Source: Lamprobacter modestohalophilus (lineage in GTDB: Bacteria; Pseudomonadota; Gammaproteobacteria; Chromatiales; Chromatiaceae). From it: a DNA stretch of 64,000 nt. Numbering within the stretch: position 1 is the stretch's first letter; every line of letters starts with the position of its first letter. The notes under the pieces were generated by a model. The model made no database searches. It had not been told where the DNA came from and saw only the letters and a program-made list of their open reading frames with translations. A program made the position numbers and the translations under genes. The stretch is taken from NCBI RefSeq assembly GCF_016583905.1, contig NZ_NRRY01000003.1:186001-250000 (forward strand), given 5' to 3'. Shown in pieces: positions 16,382 to 23,506 of this stretch.

Positions 16382-16962
16382 TGGCTAGGCATGCGCGATA
16401 CACGGCAGTCTTGGATGCATGTGTGCTGTATTCCATTGCTGTGACCGATGCCTTGATGAGCCTAGCGACGGCCGGACTCTTCGCTGCGAAGTGGACTGTT
16501 AAGATTGAGGACGAGTGGATTCGCGCACTGGAGACGCGACGGCCAGATTTGGCGGGGAAGTTGGATGTGCGACGGGACAGTATGCGTGCCGCAGTTCCTG
16601 ATTGGGAGATACCGTCGGCCCAATGGCAGCGCTTGAACTTGATCGTCGAGTTGCCGGATCCGGATGACGCTCATGTGCTGGCTGCAGCTGTCGCTGGCCA
16701 AACTGATTGCATTGTAACCGATAACTTACGCGACTTTCCCGCCGACATTCTGAATGCTTTCGAGATCGAGGCGATTGATCCGGACACCTTTATCGTCCAC
16801 CAGTTGGACCTTCATCCCATTGCGGCGATCTCCGCATTTAAACGTATGCGAGCGCGACGCAAAAAGCCGGAGACGACGCCGGATGAGTTTGCGAATGCGC
16901 TTGAAAATGCGGGGTTGGCCAGTACAGCTGAGCGGTTGCGCGAAGCGGCTGAGTTGATTTGA
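16381..16962 (+). CDS. PIN-domain ribonuclease toxin
   Basis: 193 residues. The PIN acidic residues are visible: the first Asp in YTAVLDACVLYS, a Glu in the DEWIRALE region, and the Asp pair in ELPDPDDAHVLAAAV and CIVTDNLRDFP. This matches the PIN toxins that sit behind HTH antitoxins (VapC-like RNases). The ATG at 16381 shares one base with the antitoxin TGA. The module appears intact. Confidence 0.85.
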   Translation: MARHARYTAVLDACVLYSIAVTDALMSLATAGLFAAKWTVKIEDEWIRALETRRPDLAGKLDVRRDSMRAAVPDWEIPSAQWQRLNLIVELPDPDDAHVLAAAVAGQTDCIVTDNLRDFPADILNAFEIEAIDPDTFIVHQLDLHPIAAISAFKRMRARRKKPETTPDEFANALENAGLASTAERLREAAELI

Positions 16963-17029
16963 GGGTATCGAACAACTGAATGTTGGCGCCGCGCGGCTCA
17001 CACTAGCCCCTCGGGGGTAGAAATGCCGG

Positions 17030-17690
17030 TCAATCGCAAAAGATGTCCTCAAGCGCTTGGGCTTCTAAGGCGCGGTCGAACCAGATGGCTAGCGTCTCGG
17101 CGTCGGCGGTTTCAAGACGCCTCTCGATCAACTCGGAGGGCTTGCCGAAGCGTTTTGTTAATAGCTGTCGGAGTAAACGGGCTTCGCCCTGGCGCAGAAA
17201 GCGCTCGGCAAACCCGCTGATTGCGGCGGCTTCTGGCGCGTGCTCTTGTTGGTAGATCATGCGTTCTTCCTCGCTCAAGTGCGCATAGATGTCGACGAAG
17301 TCGAGATATTTGAGTTGCCGCTCGGGGTCGGGTTCCAGTTCTAGCAGGCCGCGTACGGCCTCGGCGTAAACTGCTACCCGCTCGCTGCGCGGGTGGCGCA
17401 TGTTTGGCAGATTGAGGCGGGCGATGAGATTGGGGCTGCCAAAATGATCGCGACCCCTGACATCACGCTTTTCGATCGACTCAGAGGGCTCGCCGAAGCG
17501 TTTGGTTAACAGTTGTCGGAGTAAACGGGCTTCACCCTGGCGCAAAAAGCGCTCGGCAAACCCGCTGATTGCGGCGGCTTCTGGCGCGTGCTCTTGTTGG
17601 TAGATCATGCTTTAGTCCCTCGGCCTCATTGGGGGCGAACAACTTGATGGCTTGGCGCGGGTAGTCGAGAATCAGACCCCAGGACGCGCC
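17030..17690 (-). pseudogene. Rpn-like DUF4351 gene, copy E, internally duplicated and deleted
   Basis: Read on the minus strand it is a chain of three pieces: about 24 codons from the N-terminus (17609-17690, ILDYPRQAIKLFAPNEAEGL), then IYQQEHAPEAAAISGF to SESIEKR, then the family from RDHFGSPN to DIFCD, which contains the IYQQE block a second time. The metal-site half is lost. It has the shortest GEAR tract (one GEA unit). Open frames start at 17608 and 17260, both at the conserved internal Met; the one at 17260 retains the AGGAAGA site and would give 76 residues. Confidence 0.7.
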
Positions 17691-17786
17691 CCCGCTCTCG
17701 TGTCGGGAGCCCGTTATACTTGCGGAAAAGGCTCCGTCTAACTCGGGGGCGCGCTAGCATGAAGCACCAAACAGAGAATACGGGTA

Positions 17787-18026
17787 ATGACCATGGTTTA
17801 CGCCGAACTGATCGAGAAACTGGAGAGGCTGCCGGACGAAAAGCGGGCAGAGGTTTTCGATTTCGTTGATTATCTGGCCGCCCGATTTACCAGCCACCGA
17901 GCCCCGATCGTGGATCACTGGACTGATCAGGAGTTTGCCGACATGGCAATGCAGCAGGCATTGCGTGGCATGGATGATGATTCGGTTATTTACGGCGACA
18001 CCGATCTCCGCGAGCGTTGGCAATGA
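17787..18026 (+). CDS. DUF2281 / VapB-like antitoxin
   Basis: 79 residues: YAELIEKLERLPDEKRAEVF, DFVDYLAARF, then a variable DHWTDQEFADMAMQQ tail, as in DUF2281-family antitoxin-like proteins that stand in front of MazF/PemK or PIN genes. The start may be 17787 or the second ATG at 17793. Its TGA overlaps the following ATG (ATGA). Confidence 0.75.
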   Translation: MTMVYAELIEKLERLPDEKRAEVFDFVDYLAARFTSHRAPIVDHWTDQEFADMAMQQALRGMDDDSVIYGDTDLRERWQ

Positions 18027-18421
18027 AACGCGCTGGGCAAATCGCCTTGACGCCCTTTCCCAACACCGATCTCTCCGGCTCCAAGCGACGCCCCGTCTTA
18101 TTGATCCGTCAGGCATCCATCCGCTTCGATGACTGGCTCGTTTGCATGGTGTCCTCGCAACTGCATCAGGCCGAGACTGGTTTCGACGACACCCTGGAAT
18201 TGGTGGACAAACTCAAGACTGCGGGCTTTGCGCCCGAGCAGGCAGAAGCGGTCGTGCGCGCCATCGGGACGGCACAGGATGAGCACGTGACGAAAGCCAA
18301 CCTAGAGCAAGCCCTAGCTCCAATCCGCACCGATCTAACATATATGGTCCGCCCCGCGATGCAAGAGCCACTTGACTGTTCAGCAGAAGGAAACGTTGCG
18401 GCCATATATCCGGCGTCGTGA
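18023..18421 (+). pseudogene. MazF/PemK toxin start fused to a DUF1640 fragment
   Basis: Residues 1-53 are a MazF/PemK-type toxin start (KRAGQIALTPFPNTDLSGSK, RRPVLLIRQ, WLVCMVSSQLHQAETGF). At a shared FDDTL-like point the frame continues as a DUF1640 coiled-coil protein (TLELVDKLKTAGFAPEQAEA then EHVTKANLEQALAPIRTDL). This is cut at 18339 by the left inverted-repeat arm, which supplies the last 28 codons. The toxin has lost about half of its fold and is presumably inactive. Confidence 0.65.
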
Positions 18422-18710
18422 TGAGGTGGCGTGATCGCTCCTCGCGCCCTGATGGAATCCGCGCGCATTCCTGTCCTTATCACTGTTTCAGTCTCGGCGA
18501 TGCCGGCTGGTGAGGATTACAGGGTTTCAGGAATGCAGGACAAGCCTTTCATGCCATCACAGTGACAGTCACTCTTAGCAACTCGTGGTTAGAAACTCGT
18601 GGTGTGGGTGATCGTGCTCGCTCGGATGTGACTCAATCCCTCATCGGTGCTCGCGGCGGTTAAACCGCCTGACTCAAGGCGTGCTTTGGATCGTAGGCCT
18701 CGCCTTTGGT
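18339..18710 (+). repeat. Left 372-bp inverted-repeat arm
   Basis: Contains the end of the transposase gene (18660-18710), its 3' noncoding flank, and a hairpin-forming unit with arms GCATTCCTG (18465-18473) and CAGGAATGC (18528-18536) that looks REP-like. IS1111-group elements often target REP sequences, which fits. Confidence 0.8.
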
Positions 18711-19718
18711 GAGGATCGCATAGGCAATGCGCACCAGTTTGTTCGCCAGCGCCACGGTCGCGACATTGGCATGGCGGCGTGCTTTCAACGCCGTGGCCCA
18801 GCGGCTGAGCGGATCATCTTTGCGATCGGCACAGCGCAACACCGCTCGCGCGCCGTGGATGAAGAGTTGGCGCAGGTAAGCATCCCCGCGTTTACTGATC
18901 CCGAGCAAGCGGTCCCTACCGCCGGTGGAGTGTTGACGCGGCACCAGTCCGAGCCAAGCCGCCATTCCCCGGCCATTCTTGAACAGGCTGGGGTCCTCGC
19001 CGACAGCGGCCAACAGCGCCGTGGCGCCCTTGGCGCCGACGCCGGGCAGCTGAATCAGCGCCTGCGCTTGCGCGTTGTCCTTGGCGATCTGGTCGATTTG
19101 TGTATCGTAGTGAAGCACGCGCCCGTTGAGCTGTTGTAGCTCCTCGTAGAGCCGCCGAAGCTCGGCGCGAAAGCGCTCACTGAGACCGTTCTCGGCGTCC
19201 TCTAGGATCTCCGGCAGTCGCCGCTGCAAGGCCGCGCGCCCTTGGGCGACCTCGAGGCCAAACTCCAGCAGCAGCCCGCGCGTCTGATTGATCAGCGCCG
19301 TGCGTTGCCCAACGACCAACGAGCGCATGCGGTGGATGGCCTGGATGTCTTGCTGCTCGACGCTCTTGATCGCCACAAAGCGCATGTTGGGCCGTTGCAC
19401 CGCCTCGCAGATCGCCTCGGCATCGGCGGCATCGTTCTTGTTCGACTTCACAAACGGTTTGACGAACTGTGGCGCGATCAAGCGCACCTCGTGGCCCTGC
19501 TCACGGAAGCGGCGCGCCCAGTGGTGGGCACTGCCGCAGGCCTCCATGGCAATGGTGCACGCCGGCAGCTGGGCGATGAAGCCGGGCAGCCGTGCGCGGG
19601 TGAGCTTCTTGCTGAGCACCCGCTCTCCACGCTCATCGGCGGCATGAAGATGAAAGCTGCGCTTGGCCAGATCGATGCCGACAAACGTGATGGCCCGGTC
19701 TTTGTGAGTCTCTGTCAT
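18660..19718 (-). CDS. IS110-family (IS1111 group) DEDD transposase
   Basis: 352 residues. The N-terminal RuvC-like DEDD domain shows FVGIDLAKRSFHLHA, IAMEACGSAHHWARRF and VKSNKNDAADAEAICEA. The C-terminal Transposase_20 domain shows LPGVGAKGATALLAAVGE and MAAWLGLVPRQHSTGGR, followed by GISKRGDAYLRQLF with the Ser nucleophile. Such enzymes use an RNA (bridge/seek RNA) to choose target and donor; in the IS1111 group it is encoded 3' of the gene, here 18546-18659. The gene is full length and may be active. Confidence 0.93.
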   Translation of the reverse strand: MTETHKDRAITFVGIDLAKRSFHLHAADERGERVLSKKLTRARLPGFIAQLPACTIAMEACGSAHHWARRFREQGHEVRLIAPQFVKPFVKSNKNDAADAEAICEAVQRPNMRFVAIKSVEQQDIQAIHRMRSLVVGQRTALINQTRGLLLEFGLEVAQGRAALQRRLPEILEDAENGLSERFRAELRRLYEELQQLNGRVLHYDTQIDQIAKDNAQAQALIQLPGVGAKGATALLAAVGEDPSLFKNGRGMAAWLGLVPRQHSTGGRDRLLGISKRGDAYLRQLFIHGARAVLRCADRKDDPLSRWATALKARRHANVATVALANKLVRIAYAILTKGEAYDPKHALSQAV

Positions 19719-19814
19719 TGGTCTGCTCCGCTACCTTGGTTGACGATGGGTTCTCATCATCGCTTATTGTGCCCGCTCGGGGTGTGTTGGAGGAGCGGGG
19801 CGGACCATTCCATT

Positions 19815-20186
19815 ACCAAAGGCGAGGCCTACGATCCAAAGCACGCCTTGAGTCAGGCGGTTTAACCGCCGCGAGCACCGATGAGGGATTGAGTCACATC
19901 CGAGCGAGCACGATCACCCACACCACGAGTTTCTAACCACGAGTTGCTAAGAGTGACTGTCACTGTGATGGCATGAAAGGCTTGTCCTGCATTCCTGAAA
20001 CCCTGTAATCCTCACCAGCCGGCATCGCCGAGACTGAAACAGTGATAAGGACAGGAATGCGCGCGGATTCCATCAGGGCGCGAGGAGCGATCACGCCACC
20101 TCATCACGACGCCGGATATATGGCCGCAACGTTTCCTTCTGCTGAACAGTCAAGTGGCTCTTGCATCGCGGGGCGGACCATATATG
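19815..20186 (-). repeat. Right 372-bp inverted-repeat arm
   Basis: Reverse complement of 18339-18710. It carries a second copy of the transposase's last codons (GEAYDPKHALSQAV) and of the 3' noncoding flank, in the opposite orientation, and ends inside the MerR coding region. Confidence 0.8.
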
Positions 20187-20485
20187 AGGTGAGCGAGCTT
20201 TGCGACGTCAAGCCGCACGTGCTGCGCTACTGGGAGCAAGAGTTCCCACAGCTGAAGCCGGTGAAGCGTCGCGGCAACCGCCGTTACTACCAGCATCACG
20301 ACGTCGTGATGGTGCGTCGTATCCGCGGCCTGCTCTATGAGCAGGGCTTTACCATCGGCGGTGCTCGCCAGCAGTTGAGTGGAGAGCCGGCGAAAAAGGA
20401 CAGCACGCAGAGCCATCAGATCATCAAACAGGTGCGTTTAGAGCTCGAGGAGATCCTGCACGATCTTCGCCGTCGCTCACATTGA
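20042..20485 (+). CDS. MerR-family regulator with its N-terminus replaced by the inverted-repeat arm
   Basis: From residue 49 on ([20 protein letters not shown], then [20 protein letters not shown] and [16 protein letters not shown]) this is the MerR-like regulator usually found between ihfA and tRNA-Pro in gammaproteobacteria. Its own start and the opening helix are gone: the first 48 codons come from the right repeat arm. By chance the fusion reads RTIYEVSEL where homologues have a TIGEVSEL-like sequence, so the DNA-binding motif may survive. The start is uncertain (GTG 20042 or ATG 20057). Its original promoter and ihfA are missing. Confidence 0.75.
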   Translation: MIRTGMRADSIRARGAITPPHHDAGYMAATFPSAEQSSGSCIAGRTIYEVSELCDVKPHVLRYWEQEFPQLKPVKRRGNRRYYQHHDVVMVRRIRGLLYEQGFTIGGARQQLSGEPAKKDSTQSHQIIKQVRLELEEILHDLRRRSH

Positions 20486-20520
20486 CCCTAGCCTCGCGCA
20501 GGGGTATGCTGATCGACTTT

Positions 20521-20597
20521 CCGGGCGTAGCGCAGTCTGGTAGCGCACCACAATGGGGTTGTGGGGGTCGCAGGTTCGAATCCTGCCGCCCGGACCA
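20521..20597 (+). tRNA. tRNA-Pro (anticodon GGG)
   Basis: 77 nt including an encoded CCA. The acceptor stem CCGGGCG pairs with CGCCCGG, the D arm GCGCAGTCTGGTAGCGC is standard, the anticodon stem CCACA/TGTGG encloses ATGGGGT (anticodon GGG), and the T arm contains GGTTCGAATCC. Confidence 0.95.
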
Positions 20598-20605
20598 TCT
20601 TGAAG

Positions 20606-20642
20606 AACGCGGTAACGGTTTTACTGTTGCCGCGTTTTTTTA
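20606..20642 (+). terminator. Rho-independent terminator after tRNA-Pro
   Basis: AACGCGGTAAC and GTTGCCGCGTT form an 11-bp stem with one G-T pair, followed by a run of T. It insulates hypF from the tRNA operon. Confidence 0.85.
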
Positions 20643-20708
20643 TGGCTGGCTGCGGCGCGGCGTCATGCTAGGACCGCATTCCAGCGGTCGAGACGAGAGT
20701 ACGAGACC

Positions 20709-23345
20709 ATGTCCAACACCCAAGCCTCCCGTCAGCGGTTGCGTTTACATACCGAGACCGAAGGTGAGTCGATCCGGGTGCGCGGCCTCGTGCAAGGGGT
20801 TGGCTTCCGACCCACGGTCTGGCGCCTTGCCACTGCCGCTGGTCTAGCCGGCGATGTGTGCAACGACAGCGAGGGCGTGCTGATTCGGCTTTGGGGCTGT
20901 AGCGCTGAGATCGATGACTTCTGTCGTGCCCTGATGGTCGAGTGTCCGCCGCTTGGGCGTATCGACGGTATCGAGCGGCGGCTCTGCGAGGGGCCGGCGC
21001 CCGCGGGCTTCAGGATCGTCGAGAGTGGGGCAGGGAGGGTGCAGACTGGCGTGGTTGCGGATGCTGCGACCTGTGCCGCCTGTGCGGCCGAGATTGCCGA
21101 CCCCAACGATCGCCGTTATCGCTATCCGTTCACCAACTGTACCCACTGTGGGCCGCGCCTGAGCATCATTCGTGCGATCCCCTACGATCGCGCCAACACC
21201 AGCATGGCTGCGTTCGAGATGTGCCCGGCCTGTGCGGCGGAGTATCGAGCGCCGGCTGATCGCCGCTTCCATGCCCAGCCGAATGCCTGTCCTGTCTGTG
21301 GCCCCAAGGTCTGGCTGGCGGATGCCGAAGGACTCGAGCTGGATGCGGCTGCAGCGGAGGCTGGCTTAGCCTCTGATCCAGCGGCCGATTTAGCCTCTGA
21401 TCCAGAAGCCGGCCTGCCGCCTGCTTTGGCGTCTCATCCCGCGGCGGGCCAAGCGCCTGATCCTGAAGCCGCCCTGGCGCCTGATTCTGCCGTTGATTTG
21501 CCGGATGCTCGAGTAGCCGTTCATGCGCCGCGCGATGCGATTGATGGCGCCAGCCGATTGCTGGCGCGGGGTGCGATCCTCGCGATCAAGGGTATTGGCG
21601 GCTTCCATTTGGCCTGTGACGCGACCCATCCCAGTGCTGTCGCCACGCTGCGCGAGCGTAAGCGGCGAGCCGCCAAGCCCTTTGCGCTGATGGCCAGGGA
21701 TCTTGAGGTCATCCGCCGCTACTGCACGGTCAGTCCAGCCGAGGCGGAGCTGCTGAGTTCGACGGTGGCGCCGATCGTGCTGCTCGATCAGGTCGCTCTC
21801 GACGGCGATTTGGATCTGGGTTTGGGCAATCTGTCGCCACTGGCCGCTGAGGTTGCGCCAGGGCAGTCGGCGCTGGGCCTGATGCTTCCCTATAGCCCCT
21901 TGCATCGGCTGCTGTTACAGGATTGGGACCGCCCCTTGGTGATGACCAGCGGCAACCTGAGCGATGAGCCCCAATGTATCGACAACGCCGATGCGCTGCA
22001 GCGTCTGGCCGGCATCGCCGATGCCTGGCTGCTCAATGATCGCGAGATCGTCAATCGGGTCGATGATTCGGTGGCGCGGGTGATTCAAGGCCGCACCCGC
22101 TGGCTGCGGCGGGCGCGCGGCGCGGCACCAACGCCGCTCAGGCTACCGTCGGGTTTTGAGCTTGCACCCAAGGTGCTGGCGCTCGGCGGCGAGCTGAAGA
22201 ATAGCCTTTGCCTGCTCAGCGATGGGCAGGCGACGTTGTCACAGCATCTCGGTGATCTTGAAGAGGCACGCACTGCGCGCGAATTCGAGCGCACGGTCGC
22301 GCTCTATCAAGCGTTGTTTGAGCATCAGCCCGAGATCATTGCTGTCGACTGCCATCCCGATTATCGCTCCTCTGCGCTCGGTCGCCGGCTGGCGGCGGAG
22401 ACGGGCGCACGGCTGGTCGAGGTGCAGCATCATGCGGCGCATCTCGGGGCCGTCTTGGCGGATGCGGAGTGGCCGCTTGATGCTGGCCCGGTTATCGGGG
22501 TGATCTTCGATGGCCTGGGGTATGGGGCGGATCAGACCATCTGGGGCGGCGAATTCCTGCTCGGTGACTATCGACAGTGGCAGCGCGTCGGCCATCTGCG
22601 ACCGTTCAGCCTGCCCGGCGGCGAGCGCGCCATCCGTGAGCCTTGGCGTTGCCTCTATGCGCAGCTCGAGAGCGTTTTTGGCTGGCCACAGTGTCTCGAT
22701 CGCTGGGGTGGTTTGGAGCCGATGCAGAGGCTGCAGGTGCGGCCGCTGACGGTGATCGAGGAGATGATTCAGAAGGGATTGAACTCACCGCACACCACCT
22801 CGGCCGGGCGTCTGTTTGATGCCGTTGCGGCGGCGCTTGGGATCTGCGCCGACGGTATCGCCTACGAAGCGCAGGCGGCGATTGAACTCGAGACGCTAGC
22901 GCGTTGCGCGCTGGGTGAGGTCGGCTATGCGTTCGCGATCGATCATCGAGACAGCAGCGACTATAGCGGCAGCGGCGATCATAGCGACAACAGCGATAAT
23001 AGCGACAGCAGTGACAAGCGCTGGCAACTGGATCCGACGCCGATGTGGACGGCGCTACTCGATGATCTGACCGCGCGGGTGCCGGCCGCGGTGATCGCGG
23101 CGCGCTTCCATGCCGGCCTTGCCGAGGCCGTCGCTGAGCTGGCCGCGCAGGCAGCGCAACAGCATGGCGTTGAGACCGTCGCGCTCTCGGGCGGGGTGTT
23201 CCAGAACCGCACCCTCTTTGAGGCCACGCACAAAGCGCTGAGCGAGCGCGGACTGCAGGTGCTGACCCATACACGCGTGCCGGCCAATGATGGCGGTCTC
23301 GCGCTCGGTCAGGCGGTGATCGCTGCAGTGGCCTGTTCCGGCTAA
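20709..23345 (+). CDS. hypF: Carbamoyltransferase HypF ([NiFe]-hydrogenase maturation)
   Basis: 878 residues. It makes the thiocarbamate on HypE from carbamoyl phosphate for the CN ligands of [NiFe] hydrogenases. Domains in order: acylphosphatase (VRGLVQGVGFRPTVWRLA, about 19-37), two zinc-finger motifs (CAACAAEI with CTHCGPRLS; CPACAAEY with CPVCGPK), YrdC-like (LARGAILAIKGIGGFHLACD, about 281-300), and a Kae1-like C-terminus (VQHHAAHLGAVLAD, about 574-587; LSGGVFQN). It is about 100 residues longer than usual because of two low-complexity insertions, a Pro/Ala/Asp SDP-type repeat around 219-265 and an Asp/Ser run around 744-772. Both fall in linkers. The HoxEF proteins at 45-47 kb are the only hydrogenase-related partners in the window. 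Confidence 0.95.
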   Translation: MSNTQASRQRLRLHTETEGESIRVRGLVQGVGFRPTVWRLATAAGLAGDVCNDSEGVLIRLWGCSAEIDDFCRALMVECPPLGRIDGIERRLCEGPAPAGFRIVESGAGRVQTGVVADAATCAACAAEIADPNDRRYRYPFTNCTHCGPRLSIIRAIPYDRANTSMAAFEMCPACAAEYRAPADRRFHAQPNACPVCGPKVWLADAEGLELDAAAAEAGLASDPAADLASDPEAGLPPALASHPAAGQAPDPEAALAPDSAVDLPDARVAVHAPRDAIDGASRLLARGAILAIKGIGGFHLACDATHPSAVATLRERKRRAAKPFALMARDLEVIRRYCTVSPAEAELLSSTVAPIVLLDQVALDGDLDLGLGNLSPLAAEVAPGQSALGLMLPYSPLHRLLLQDWDRPLVMTSGNLSDEPQCIDNADALQRLAGIADAWLLNDREIVNRVDDSVARVIQGRTRWLRRARGAAPTPLRLPSGFELAPKVLALGGELKNSLCLLSDGQATLSQHLGDLEEARTAREFERTVALYQALFEHQPEIIAVDCHPDYRSSALGRRLAAETGARLVEVQHHAAHLGAVLADAEWPLDAGPVIGVIFDGLGYGADQTIWGGEFLLGDYRQWQRVGHLRPFSLPGGERAIREPWRCLYAQLESVFGWPQCLDRWGGLEPMQRLQVRPLTVIEEMIQKGLNSPHTTSAGRLFDAVAAALGICADGIAYEAQAAIELETLARCALGEVGYAFAIDHRDSSDYSGSGDHSDNSDNSDSSDKRWQLDPTPMWTALLDDLTARVPAAVIAARFHAGLAEAVAELAAQAAQQHGVETVALSGGVFQNRTLFEATHKALSERGLQVLTHTRVPANDGGLALGQAVIAAVACSG

Positions 23346-23506
23346 GGCCCAGGATGACCACCTGGTGCCGCTTCGGAAGAGGCATCGCCTGAGCGTCACA
23401 GGGACGCCCAGTGACGCCCAGTAACGTCGAGTGACTGCAATAGTGGTGCGTCGCCACCCCGGACGATGAACGCGTGTTTCAGGGTAATGCTGACCCTTGA
23501 TCGCCC
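23346..23506. other. Convergent spacer between hypF and nadB with short repeats
   Basis: Holds ACGCCCAGT-type direct repeats (about 23404-23434) and a 40-bp unit (23448-23487) also found at 44705-44745. No terminator is obvious. Confidence 0.4.

Larger units (their letters stand above)
18339..20186. mobile_element. 1.85-kb IS110/IS1111-containing block with 372-bp inverted repeats
   Basis: The arms 18339-18710 and 19815-20186 are reverse complements of each other and look perfect throughout when read side by side. Between them lies the IS110-family transposase, whose last 17 codons are inside the left arm and are repeated in the right arm. Outside the block, DUF1640 coding is cut on the left and MerR coding on the right. 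Long arms like these are not normal ends of IS110-family elements, so the block probably arose from two inverted copies or a fold-back event. Confidence 0.75.

Noticed and set aside
19242-19865. 207-codon plus-strand frame ending in the transposase tail sequence
   Set aside because: Mostly antisense to the transposase; only its last 17 codons are true transposase sequence, from the right repeat arm.
22606-23457. Long antisense frame over the 3' half of hypF
   Set aside because: Arg/Pro/Ser-rich shadow of hypF.
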